Shown one piece after another: positions 6,808-13,851 of a stretch of 17,213 nt of DNA (positions are counted from its first letter, which is position 1; every line of letters begins with the position of its first letter). The stretch spans positions 1-17,213 of the forward strand of contig JBBSGC010000031.1 in assembly GCA_038254525.1 (NCBI GenBank), written 5' to 3'. This DNA is from JBBSGC01 sp038254525 (GTDB taxonomy: Bacteria > Actinomycetota > Actinomycetes > Propionibacteriales > Nocardioidaceae). The position numbers and the translations under genes were made by a program. Below the pieces are notes generated by a model. The model saw only the letters and a program-made list of their open reading frames with translations, searched no databases and was not told the origin of the DNA.

Positions 6808-8606
6808 GCGTGCCCGACGCCACGACCGGCCGCCGCGAGGGCGTTGCCGAGGTCGCGTCATCGTCGAGGTTGCTGCTCGGCGTGGCCGCGGTCGCCGTGG
6901 CGTTCGCCGCCGCCGACACCTACGTCGTGGTGCTCGCGCTGCCCGACATGATGAGCGCCGCCGGCCTCGACATCGACCAGCTCCAGCGAGCGGCGCCGAT
7001 CATCTCGGGTTTCCTGCTGGGCTACGTCGGCATGCTTCCGTTGATCGGACGGGTCGCGGACCTGCGGGGCCGGGTGCCGGTCCTGACCGGGTCGTTGGTC
7101 GTCTTCGCTGTTGGGTCACTGGTCACCGCCTCGGCCTACGACCTCGACAGCATGGTCGCGGGGCGCTTCCTGCAGGGCGTCGGCGGCGGCGGGCTGGTCC
7201 CGGCGACGCTGGCGCTGGTCGCCGACCTGTGGCCGGTCGAGCGACGCGGAATGCCGCTCGGTGTCGTGGGCGCGGTCCAGGAGCTCGGCAGCGTCGTCGG
7301 GCCGCTCTACGGCGCCCTCGTGCTGGCCGCTGCGGACTGGCGGGCGATCTTCTGGCTCAACGCCGCAGTCGCACTGGTGCTGGCCGCAGCGCTGTTGGCC
7401 ACGAGGCGTACGCGGGCTGCCCCCTACGCCAAGCCGGCGCGAGCGCGACCTGACCTCCTGGGCGCCGCGTTGGTCGTGCTCGTGCTCGTCGCGCTCGTGC
7501 TCGTGATGCGTGAGCCGCGCGCCCTGGTCACCGACGTGACCTACGGCCTGGCTTTCCTTCCAGTGACCGGCTCCAGCCGATGGCTGACCCCGGTGGCGCT
7601 CGTCGGCTACGGGCTGGTTGCGCTGTTGATGCTCCGGGAGGCGACCGCCCGGCGGTCGCTCTTGGGCTGGCGAAGTTGGCCGGCCACGGCTCGGAAGACC
7701 GACGTCCCCGGTGCATTGCTGTTGGCCGGCGTGCTCGCAGGCATCATCCTGACGTTCGCCACCTCCGACCCCCAGGTGCACGTCATCAGCACCGCCGGAC
7801 CATGGCTGCTCGCGTTCTCCCTAGTTTGCGCGATGCTCTTCGGCTGGCGGCAGCATGCCGCGGCGCACCCGCTGGTGCCCCACGGCGCCCTGCGGGCGCG
7901 AGCGGCGTGGGGGGCGGTGCTTGTGTCGTTCTTCGTGGGCTCGGCGTTGATCGCGGCGCTGGTCGACATCCCGTTCTTCGCCAGGCTGACTGTCTACCCG
8001 GACTCCCAGCTCGACGCGGCACTGATCCTCCTCCGCTTCCTGGCGGCACTGCCGGTCGGTGCCTTGCTCGGCGGCTGGCTGACCGGTCGCGTCCCGGCCG
8101 GTGTGCTGGCCGCGCTCGCCATGTCGAGTGCGGCGCTGAGTTTCGCCTGGATGGCGACCTGGGACGCCCACGCGCTGGAGTCTGCGGCCGCCTCCGTGCC
8201 GTTGGTGGTCGCCGGACTTGGCTTCGGCGTCGCCATCGCCCCGGTCAACGCGGCGCTGCTGGCCCGGACGGACGCGTCCGTGCACGGAGTCGCCAGCGCG
8301 CTGCTCGTGGTCGCCCGGATGGTGGGCATGCTGGTGGGCATCTCTGCCTTGACCACGATCGGGCTACGTCGGTTCTATGCGGTCGCGGAGCGGATCCCGA
8401 CGGTTCAGGCGCTGTGCCCCGCCGACCCGGCGCACTGTCCGGCGTACACAGACCGCGTGGTCGGCGCTGGGCTGGCGCAGCTCGATACCGTCTTCGCGGG
8501 TGCGGCGGTGTGCGCCGTGGTGTCCGCCGGCTTGGCGCTGGTCACGCTCCGCGGGGTGCCGACGCGCCGGCTACCGGTGACCGAGGCGATGCGGGTCTCC
8601 AGCTGA
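6804..8606 (+). CDS. MFS transporter, 14-helix DHA2-type, P55-like exporter
   Basis: 600 residues and strongly hydrophobic, with about 14 candidate membrane helices, in the cytoplasmic membrane. The first helix carries AAADTYVVVLALPDMM (Asp38, Asp48), like the motif of DHA2 drug:H+ antiporters. GRVADLRGR (about 82-90) is MFS motif A between helices 2 and 3. VQELGSVVGPLYGAL (about 158-172) matches the antiporter motif C. A polar insertion at about 235-290 separates the two halves. Its start overlaps the stop of the LprG-like gene (GTGA), so the two are almost certainly translated together, as in the mycobacterial lprG-P55 operon that moves triacylglycerol-type lipids and affects drug tolerance. 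A multidrug or sugar-drug exporter role cannot be excluded from sequence alone. Confidence 0.85.
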   Translation: MSVPDATTGRREGVAEVASSSRLLLGVAAVAVAFAAADTYVVVLALPDMMSAAGLDIDQLQRAAPIISGFLLGYVGMLPLIGRVADLRGRVPVLTGSLVVFAVGSLVTASAYDLDSMVAGRFLQGVGGGGLVPATLALVADLWPVERRGMPLGVVGAVQELGSVVGPLYGALVLAAADWRAIFWLNAAVALVLAAALLATRRTRAAPYAKPARARPDLLGAALVVLVLVALVLVMREPRALVTDVTYGLAFLPVTGSSRWLTPVALVGYGLVALLMLREATARRSLLGWRSWPATARKTDVPGALLLAGVLAGIILTFATSDPQVHVISTAGPWLLAFSLVCAMLFGWRQHAAAHPLVPHGALRARAAWGAVLVSFFVGSALIAALVDIPFFARLTVYPDSQLDAALILLRFLAALPVGALLGGWLTGRVPAGVLAALAMSSAALSFAWMATWDAHALESAAASVPLVVAGLGFGVAIAPVNAALLARTDASVHGVASALLVVARMVGMLVGISALTTIGLRRFYAVAERIPTVQALCPADPAHCPAYTDRVVGAGLAQLDTVFAGAAVCAVVSAGLALVTLRGVPTRRLPVTEAMRVSS

Positions 8607-9535
8607 TGCGCTGCTCCACGTGGAGCCGACGTCTCGATGAGGACCCCGCGGGGACAGCCGCGCGTGCCGTCGGCTGGTTGGCGATCGAGCAGCCCGGCCC
8701 CTGGGGAGCGAGGGCGGCGACCGACTCGCACCTGGACGCGCGGCTGGGCGCGGCGCTGGAGGCGGCTGCCGAGCGGCACGGGAGCCGCCTTGCGCTGATC
8801 CGGCGACCACAGTCGCACCCGGGCGAGCAGGGGCTTCGTCGGGTGTTCGCCGCCGGTGTGCGGCACGGCCGCAGGTTCCTGCTGACCGGTTGTCTCGAGG
8901 ACCTGAACCGCTTGCGGGCGCTCGACTGGGAGGCGCTGGCCGGCGGGCGTCCCGAGGCCGTGCTGGCCTCGATGCCGGAGCTGTCGTTGCGGTCGGGCCC
9001 GGTGCTGCTCGTCTGCAGCAACGGCCGGCGGGACGCATGCTGCGCGATGCTCGGCCGTCCGGTGGCGCTGAGCCTGTACGACGAGTTCGGCGAGGCGGTG
9101 TGGGAGTCGACCCACCTGGGTGGGCACCGCTTTGCGCCCACCAGCCTGCTGCTGCCCCACGGTTACTCGCACGCCCGACTCGACCCGGTGTCCGGAGCGC
9201 GGCTGCTCGCGCTGGCCGAGGAGGGACGGCTGCTGCTGCCCGGGTTGCGTGGCAGCACGGCCCTTGCGCCTGCCGAGCAGGCTGCGGACGCCGCCGTACG
9301 CCGCTCCCTCGTCGAAGACCGGGTCGAGGCTGTCCGCGTGGTCGACTCGACGACGTCTGACGCCGGTGTGCTGGTCACCCTCGAGGCTGGCGGCAGGATC
9401 CACTCGATGCTGATGCGGCAGGACCGGCTCGCGGCCACACACCCGGAGTCCTGCGGCAAGCAACCCGTGCCACTCACCCACTGGCGCGCCACCCCCCTCC
9501 CGCCCATCCGTGACTTTCCGCCCGCCCATCCGTGA
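8606..9535 (+). CDS. Sucrase/ferredoxin-like family protein ([2Fe-2S], thioredoxin fold)
   Basis: 309 residues. Two conserved blocks place it in the Suc_Fer-like family: VCSNGRRDACC (Cys137 to Cys146) and WESTHLGGHRFAPT (His170, His174). The spacing C-x8-C and H-x3-H matches the two-Cys, two-His [2Fe-2S] site described for yeast Apd1, so these four residues are the likely ligands. It is probably a cytoplasmic redox protein of unknown partner; the name sucrase is historical. Start and stop of the neighbour overlap (TGATG at 8604-8608), so it belongs to the lipoprotein/MFS operon. The last residues (PPIRDFPPAHP) and the stop codon are encoded by two units of the 22-bp repeat, so the original C-terminus was probably shorter or different. 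The family call is good; the role in this operon is unknown. Confidence 0.85.
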   Translation: MRCSTWSRRLDEDPAGTAARAVGWLAIEQPGPWGARAATDSHLDARLGAALEAAAERHGSRLALIRRPQSHPGEQGLRRVFAAGVRHGRRFLLTGCLEDLNRLRALDWEALAGGRPEAVLASMPELSLRSGPVLLVCSNGRRDACCAMLGRPVALSLYDEFGEAVWESTHLGGHRFAPTSLLLPHGYSHARLDPVSGARLLALAEEGRLLLPGLRGSTALAPAEQAADAAVRRSLVEDRVEAVRVVDSTTSDAGVLVTLEAGGRIHSMLMRQDRLAATHPESCGKQPVPLTHWRATPLPPIRDFPPAHP

Positions 9536-9563
9536 GTTCCCGACCGCCCGTCCGTGAGTTCCC
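9498..9563 (+). repeat. Tandem array of three 22-bp repeats (locus 2), overlapping a gene end
   Basis: Units at 9498-9519 (degenerate), 9520-9541 and 9542-9563; the last is identical to units 1 and 2 of the array at 3410. The first two units overlap the 3' end of the ferredoxin-like gene and the second supplies its TGA stop (9533-9535). They run in the same orientation as the upstream gene, as at locus 1. No other conserved feature is visible between this array and the carbonic anhydrase. Confidence 0.92.
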
Positions 9564-9621
9564 ACCGCCGGGCCAGGGGCCGCTTGCGGCAAGCCATGCT
9601 CGGTTCCGGTCACCTTCTCGC

Positions 9622-9652
9622 TAGAGTCACCAACCGACCAGTCCTCTTGGAG
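9622..9652 (+). promoter_or_regulatory. Candidate -10 box and ribosome binding site of the carbonic anhydrase gene
   Basis: TAGAGT (9622-9627) matches the TAnnnT -10 pattern and lies 30 bases before the ATG. GGAG (9649-9652) is 5 bases from the start codon. I see no acceptable -35 hexamer at 16-19 bases, so the -10 call is tentative while the ribosome binding site is convincing. Confidence 0.35.
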
Positions 9653-9657
9653 CAGCG

Positions 9658-10155
9658 ATGTCCGACGCGTTCGACGACCTGCTCGCGGCGAACGACCAGT
9701 ACGCGGCGCGCTTCTCGCTTGGTGGCTCCGACGGCGTCGCGCACGCCGGCATCGCCATAGTCACGTGCATGGACAGCCGGATTGATCCGTTGAGGATGAT
9801 CGGGCTCGGTCCTGGTGACGCGAAGATCCTTCGCAACCCAGGCGGTCGGGTCACCGACGCCGCACTCACGGCACTGGTGCTTGGCGTTCACCTGCTCGAG
9901 GTCCGGCGGATCCTCGTCGTGCCACACACCCGCTGCGCAATGGCCGCCGCTAGTGAGGATGAGCTTCGGGCGCGCCTGTCCGAGGCAAGCGGGCAGGATG
10001 CCATGTGGATGTCGCTGGGCACGATCAGTGACCAACGAGCGGCCCTCAACGAGGACGTTGCAAGGGTGCGCTCGCACCCACTCATCCCCAGCACCGTTGC
10101 GGTGGGCGGTTTCCTGTACGACGTGGACACCGGTCGACTCGCACAGCTGGAGTGA
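9658..10155 (+). CDS. Beta-class carbonic anhydrase (Rv1284-like, short form)
   Basis: 165 residues, close to the length of mycobacterial Rv1284. It interconverts CO2 and bicarbonate with a zinc ion. The ligands are all present: Cys37 in CMDSR with Asp39 and Arg41 as the catalytic dyad, and His90 and Cys93 in HTRC. RNPGGRVTDAALTALVLGVHLL between them is typical. There is no signal peptide, so it is cytoplasmic. ATG with GGAG 5 bases upstream fixes the start. It stands 122 bases after the ferredoxin-like gene, with a 22-bp repeat array in the gap, so it is probably transcribed on its own. Another repeat array, inverted, begins 55 bases after its stop. The identification is firm; its physiological role (bicarbonate supply or pH) is not shown by the context. 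Confidence 0.93.
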   Translation: MSDAFDDLLAANDQYAARFSLGGSDGVAHAGIAIVTCMDSRIDPLRMIGLGPGDAKILRNPGGRVTDAALTALVLGVHLLEVRRILVVPHTRCAMAAASEDELRARLSEASGQDAMWMSLGTISDQRAALNEDVARVRSHPLIPSTVAVGGFLYDVDTGRLAQLE

Positions 10156-10209
10156 CGGAGGGCCTCCGCGGCAGGCAGGAGTTGCACGTTCGTCAGCGGC
10201 GGGGCCCGC

Positions 10210-10275
10210 AGGAAGTCGCGGATGGGTGCACTGCAACTCACGGATCGGCGGTCAAGAAGTCACGGATCGGCGGTC
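10210..10275 (-). repeat. Tandem array of three 22-bp repeats (locus 3), inverted
   Basis: Units at 10210-10231 (most diverged), 10232-10253 and 10254-10275, in the opposite orientation to loci 1 and 2. The core reads ACTCACGGATCGGCGGTC on the plus strand. The 22-bp register is kept although the units have drifted, which suggests the period matters or the array is recent. It lies between the carbonic anhydrase stop and the NimA-like gene. Confidence 0.9.
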
Positions 10276-10283
10276 GGCCTGTC

Positions 10284-10330
10284 GCCACCGCGCCACCGCG
10301 CCGCCGTGCCCCGCGCCACCGTGCCGCCGT
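10284..10330. repeat. Short GC-rich tandem repeat, about 8-bp period
   Basis: Six imperfect units of GCCACCGC or GCCGCCGT stand in a row, one of them shortened to 7 bp. The tract lies just right of the inverted 22-bp array, in the 206-base spacer between the carbonic anhydrase and NimA-like genes. It is probably a slippage-prone simple repeat; no function is evident. Confidence 0.6.
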
Positions 10331-10361
10331 CGTCCGGTTCGCGCATGCCAGCATGCCAGGC

Positions 10362-11081
10362 ATGCCCAACGACGCGGGTCCGTCCGACAGCACGTCCTTG
10401 TCACCCACTGAGCGCACTCGGGTGACCCGCGGCGACCGCAGCCGCAGTGATCGAAAGGAGCTCACCGACGTGCTCGCGGCTGGCCTGGTGTGCCACCTGG
10501 GAGTGGTGGTTGACGGCGTCCCACGAGTGCTGCCCACCGCGTACGGCTTCGACCTGGACGGCCCGGATCGCGATGGGACGCTCTATCTTCACGGGTCCGT
10601 GGCCGCGCGCAGTCTCTTGGCCGCACCCGGGCAGCCGGTCTGCGTCACGGTCACGCTCGTTGACGGCCTGGTCCTGGCCAGGTCGGGTTTTCACCACTCG
10701 ATGAACTACCGCAGCGCCGTGATGATCGGCGCACCGCGCGCCGTCACTGAGCCGGCCGAGCGGGAGCACGGGCTCCGGCTGGTCGTCGACCACCTGGTGC
10801 CCGGCCGCAGCGCGACGCTGCGCACCAACACCCGCAAGGAGCTTGCGGCGACCGGGGTGCTGGCGCTACCGCTCTACGAAGCGTCGGTGAAGACGCGCAC
10901 CGGCGACCCTGTCGACGACGAGGGCGACCTGGCGTCGGGCACCTGGGCCGGCGTCGTGCCGGTAGGCACCGTTCTCGGCCAACCCCGTGCGAGCGGGGAC
11001 TGTCCCCGCGGTGTGCCCGTCCCGGCCGACGTGACCGCACTGGTGGCGCGTAGCCGGTCGAGCCCGGGTCCGATCGGATAG
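10362..11081 (+). CDS. NimA-like pyridoxamine 5'-phosphate oxidase family flavin-binding protein
   Basis: 239 residues of the split-barrel flavin-binding superfamily (COG3467/NimA-like). Family features are LSPTERTRVTRGDRSRSDRKEL before the barrel, LVCHLGVVVDGVPRVLPTAYG (first strands, about 43-63), LYLHGSVAARSLL, then VCVTVTLVDGLVLARSGFHHSMNYRSAVMIGAPRAV. Such proteins bind FMN or a related flavin and are often assigned as oxidoreductases; the substrate is not known here. An in-frame ATG at 10353 is an alternative start three codons upstream; neither start has a good Shine-Dalgarno. The reading frame extends upstream to 10152 but would then run through the repeat arrays, so the long version is rejected. 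It ends 34 bases before the convergent topoisomerase subunit B gene. Confidence 0.8.
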   Translation: MPNDAGPSDSTSLSPTERTRVTRGDRSRSDRKELTDVLAAGLVCHLGVVVDGVPRVLPTAYGFDLDGPDRDGTLYLHGSVAARSLLAAPGQPVCVTVTLVDGLVLARSGFHHSMNYRSAVMIGAPRAVTEPAEREHGLRLVVDHLVPGRSATLRTNTRKELAATGVLALPLYEASVKTRTGDPVDDEGDLASGTWAGVVPVGTVLGQPRASGDCPRGVPVPADVTALVARSRSSPGPIG

Positions 11082-11115
11082 CCAGCCCAGGGTCCGGCCC
11101 CGCAACTGGTGCAGC

Positions 11116-13194
11116 TCAGAAGTCCAGCTCTGCCTCGGAGACCTGTCCCCCATGGGCCACGATGAACTCCTTGCGCGGAGCAACGTCGTTGCCCATCAGC
11201 AGCTCGAAGACCTGCGCGGCGACCTCGGCGTCGTCGGCGGTGATCCGGCGCAGCGTGCGGTGCCGGGGGTCCATCGTGGTCTCGGCGAGCTGGTGGGCGT
11301 CCATCTCACCAAGACCCTTATAGCGCTGTACGGGCTCTTTCCAACGGATCCCTTTCTTGGCCAGCTCCGCCAGCCGGCGCTGCAGCTCCGGGTCGGAGTA
11401 GGTGTAGACGTACTTGTCCATGCCCTTCTTGGGGTTCGCCAGCTCGACGCGGTGCAGCGGCGGCACCGCCGAGAACACCCGGCCGCTCTCGATCAGCGGG
11501 CGCATGTAGCGGAAGAGCAGTGTCGTCAACAGGCAGCGGATGTGGGCCCCGTCGGAGTCGGCATCGGCCATGAAGATGATCCGACCGTAGCGGGAAGCGT
11601 CGAGGTCGAAGGTGCGGCCGCTGCCGGCCCCGATCACCTGGATGATCGAGGCGCATTCGCTATTCTTCAGCATGTCGCCGACCGACGCCTTCTGAACGTT
11701 GAGGATCTTGCCCCGAATCGGCAGCAACGCCTGGTACTCCGAGTCGCGAGCGGATTTCGCGGTGCCCAGCGCCGAGTCGCCCTCGACGATGAACAGCTCG
11801 GAGTGGTCGAGGTCGTTGCTGCGACAGTCCGCCAGCTTCGCCGGCAGCGCGCTGGACTCCAAGGCGTTCTTGCGACGCTGGTTGTCACGCTGTTGCCGGG
11901 CGAGGACCCGAGTGCGGGACGCGACGACGACCTTGTCCATCACCAGGCGCGCCTTGGCCTTGTCTGCCGGCCGGCTCGACGTCAGACGAGCGCAGAGCTC
12001 GCGGGCGACAATGCGCGACACGATCGCGGTGACCGCCGGAGTACCAAGAACCTCCTTGGTCTGTCCCTCGAACTGCGGCTCGGCCAGGCGTACGGTGACC
12101 ACGCTGGTGACACCCTCGAGCACGTCGTCCTTGATGATGTCCGGGTCGCCGGCGCGCTGGAGTCGAGTGCCCGGCAGCACGTCGCGGAACGCCTTCACCA
12201 GCCCACGCTCGAAGCCGGAGACGTGGGTGCCACCCTTCGGCGTGGCGATGATGTTGACGAAGGCCCGGCTCTCGGTGTCGAAGCCCGTGCCCCAGCGCAG
12301 CGCGATGTCGACGGTGAGCTCGCGCTCCACGTCCTGCGGCGTCATGTGGCCGCTGTCGTCGAGCACCGGCACGGTCTCGGTGAACGTGTCGACCCCCCGC
12401 AGGCGCAGCACGTCGGTCACCGGCTCGTCACGGGCCAGGAACTCACAGAACTCGGAGATGCCTCCGGAGTGCTGGAAGCGCTCCTCGACTGGCTCGGCGC
12501 CCCGCTCGTCGCGGATGTCGATCGTCAGGCCCGGCACCAGGAACGCCGTTTGCCGAGCACGGGTGGTCAGCTCCTCCAGCGAGAACGCTGCCTCGCGCAC
12601 GAAGATCTGCGGATCGGCCCAGTAGCGAACCCGGGTACCGGTCACGGTCTTCTTCACCCGGCCCAGCCGGCGCAGGGTCGCGTCGGGAGTGAAGGCTGCG
12701 TCGGGGCCGATCCCGTCGAAGACGCCGGGCGTGCCTCGGCGGAACGACAAGGCCCACGTTGCGCCGTCCTTGTCGACCTCGACGTCGAGCCGGGCAGCCA
12801 GCGCGTTGACGACCGAGGCCCCTACCCCGTGCAGTCCGCCGGTGGCGACGTAGGACCCGCCGCCGAACTTGCCGCCGGCGTGCAGCTTGGTGTAGACGAC
12901 CTCGACGCCGGACAACCCGGTCTTCGGCTCCTTGTCGACCGGCACCCCGCGCCCGTCGTCGCTCACCTCGACCGACCCGTCGGTGCGCAGGAGCACCGAG
13001 ATCGTCGAGCAGGCACCGGCCAGCGCCTCGTCGACGGAGTTGTCGATGATCTCCCACAGGCAGTGCATGAGGCCGCGGGTGTCAGTCGAACCGATGTACA
13101 TGCCGGGCCGCTTGCGTACGGCTTCCAGGCCCTCCAGCACGAGAAGGTGGCGGGCGGTGTACGTGGCGTCCGCAGCGGCCCGTGGTGGCGTCAC
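11116..13194 (-). CDS. parE: DNA topoisomerase IV-like subunit B (GyrB/ParE family)
   Basis: 692 residues; the ATP-driven subunit of a type IIA topoisomerase, partner of the subunit A at 3586-6087. The GHKL ATPase region shows EIIDNSVDEALAG (Glu48, Asn52), DDGRGVPV, and GGLHGVGASVVNAL. QTKEVLG follows in the transducer. The Toprim domain has EGDSALGTAK (Glu471), PIRGKILNVQKA, and MADADSDGAHI (Asp544, Asp546). RYKGLGEMDAHQLAETTMDP is the usual C-terminal block. EGDSALG in place of gyrase EGDSAGG is, as I recall, typical of the second actinobacterial GyrB-like protein. I chose GTG 13194 because GAGGAG lies 4 bases upstream and homology begins soon after; an ATG at 13257 would add 21 unlike residues. 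The gene faces a NimA-like gene and is divergent from the DUF7455 gene. Confidence 0.92.
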   Translation of the reverse strand: MTPPRAAADATYTARHLLVLEGLEAVRKRPGMYIGSTDTRGLMHCLWEIIDNSVDEALAGACSTISVLLRTDGSVEVSDDGRGVPVDKEPKTGLSGVEVVYTKLHAGGKFGGGSYVATGGLHGVGASVVNALAARLDVEVDKDGATWALSFRRGTPGVFDGIGPDAAFTPDATLRRLGRVKKTVTGTRVRYWADPQIFVREAAFSLEELTTRARQTAFLVPGLTIDIRDERGAEPVEERFQHSGGISEFCEFLARDEPVTDVLRLRGVDTFTETVPVLDDSGHMTPQDVERELTVDIALRWGTGFDTESRAFVNIIATPKGGTHVSGFERGLVKAFRDVLPGTRLQRAGDPDIIKDDVLEGVTSVVTVRLAEPQFEGQTKEVLGTPAVTAIVSRIVARELCARLTSSRPADKAKARLVMDKVVVASRTRVLARQQRDNQRRKNALESSALPAKLADCRSNDLDHSELFIVEGDSALGTAKSARDSEYQALLPIRGKILNVQKASVGDMLKNSECASIIQVIGAGSGRTFDLDASRYGRIIFMADADSDGAHIRCLLTTLLFRYMRPLIESGRVFSAVPPLHRVELANPKKGMDKYVYTYSDPELQRRLAELAKKGIRWKEPVQRYKGLGEMDAHQLAETTMDPRHRTLRRITADDAEVAAQVFELLMGNDVAPRKEFIVAHGGQVSEAELDF

Positions 13195-13532
13195 GCGTCT
13201 CCTCACCCGGATCGGCCCAGCGATGTCCGGGCACTTGGTGAGGCTATCGGCGCACACCGACGTCCTGGCGCCAGCACGCCGCTTCCGGCATCACTTCGGT
13301 CACGATCGTGGCGACACGCCGGTCCGGATCCCGGATTGACCTGCGCCCACCGCTTCGCCGGGGCACGATGCGAATGCGGACCCCGGGGTGCCTCTGGGGC
13401 CGAGGATGAAGGCGAGGGCGAGGCAGGTCACAACCGGACGCCGTACGGGTGGGAAGCCCGCGGCATGGTTTGATGTTGAGACAGGTGCAGTCGTAAGGCT
13501 GCACCTGGAATCGAGCGAGAAGAGGCCAACAC
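13195..13532. other. 338-bp divergent spacer between parE-like and DUF7455 genes
   Basis: Holds the ribosome binding site of the minus-strand gene (GAGGAG on the minus strand next to 13194) and of the plus-strand gene (GAGAAGAGG, about 8 bases before 13533). A minus-strand TAGCCT near 13245 could be a -10 box but has no good -35. Open frames through the spacer lack any recognisable family, and I see no tRNA or small gene. The one clear structure is the inverted repeat at 13482-13507. Confidence 0.5.
13482..13507 (+). promoter_or_regulatory. Perfect 9-bp inverted repeat upstream of the DUF7455 gene
   Basis: CAGGTGCAG (13482-13490) and CTGCACCTG (13499-13507) are exact reverse complements around an 8-base spacer TCGTAAGG. 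The repeat ends 25 bases before the GTG start. It could be a protein operator or a leader hairpin. No run of T follows, so it is not an intrinsic terminator. A TTGATG (13470-13475) and TAAGGC (13494-13499) 18 bases apart are the best promoter guess and would overlap the repeat; this is weak. Confidence 0.6.
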
Positions 13533-13763
13533 GTGACGACTGCGATTGCGCCGAGTGCTGCCCTCACTGCTGCGGACCGCTGCGACCGTTGCGGCGCGCA
13601 AGCCTACCTGCGAGTCGAGCTGCCCGGCGGCGGTGAGTTGCTGTTCTGCGCGCACCACGCGCGCGAGCACGGTGATCGACTGCGCCAGGTCGCAGTAACC
13701 ATCCACGACGAGACCGAGCGCCTGGCCAAGACGCGGGCCGCTGAGCCGGAGGCGGAGCGCTGA
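13533..13763 (+). CDS. Small zinc-ribbon-like protein (DUF7455-type)
   Basis: 76 residues. RCDRCGAQAYLRV followed by LFCAHHAREH gives Cys17, Cys20, Cys39 and His42, a likely structural zinc site. The rest is Ala-rich at the start and charged at the end. Small proteins of this type are conserved in actinobacteria, commonly next to the second gyrB-like gene and near the principal sigma factor gene (as I recall for SCO5821 in Streptomyces); the neighbour here agrees. The function is unknown. The GTG start is supported by GAGAAGAGG about 8 bases upstream. A strong intrinsic terminator lies 24 bases after the stop, so it is a single-gene unit. The inverted repeat upstream is its probable control element. 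Confidence 0.85.
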   Translation: MTTAIAPSAALTAADRCDRCGAQAYLRVELPGGGELLFCAHHAREHGDRLRQVAVTIHDETERLAKTRAAEPEAER

Positions 13764-13786
13764 CCGGATCCCGCACGCGAGCGAGC

Positions 13787-13815
13787 AGCCCCAGGCGATC
13801 CGCCTGGGGCTTTTG
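13787..13815 (+). terminator. Intrinsic (rho-independent) terminator after the DUF7455 gene
   Basis: AGCCCCAGGCG and CGCCTGGGGCT form a perfect 11-bp stem with a 3-base loop (ATC), followed by TTTTG. The position just after the DUF7455 stop and before the SET-domain gene fits the end of that transcript. Confidence 0.93.
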
Positions 13816-13851
13816 CGTCTCCGCGCCGCCCCTCCGGCGCCGTCTGCGCGG

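Noticed and set aside
7580..8605. Plus-strand frame upstream of the ferredoxin-like gene, in another phase of the MFS gene
   Set aside because: Arg/Gly/Pro-rich translation without a family; the MFS frame shows helices and motifs A and C, and the ferredoxin-like gene starts at ATG 8606.
9573..9600. Terminator hairpin around GCCGCTTGCGGC
   Set aside because: The stem is only 5 bp with a 2-base loop and no T-run follows.
10156..10168. Hairpin CGGAGG-G-CCTCCG after the carbonic anhydrase stop
   Set aside because: The perfect form leaves a 1-base loop; the usable stem is about 4 bp and no T-run follows.
10152..10361. N-terminal extension of the NimA-like protein
   Set aside because: It would be encoded by the 22-bp and 8-bp repeats, and family homology begins after 10362.
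13195..13257. ATG 13257 as start of the topoisomerase subunit B
   Set aside because: GTG 13194 has a GAGGAG ribosome binding site 4 bases away, while the extra 21 residues resemble nothing in the family.
11152..13473. Long plus-strand open frame of about 770 codons
   Set aside because: It is antisense to the topoisomerase subunit B gene, which has every family motif; the long frame comes from high GC content.
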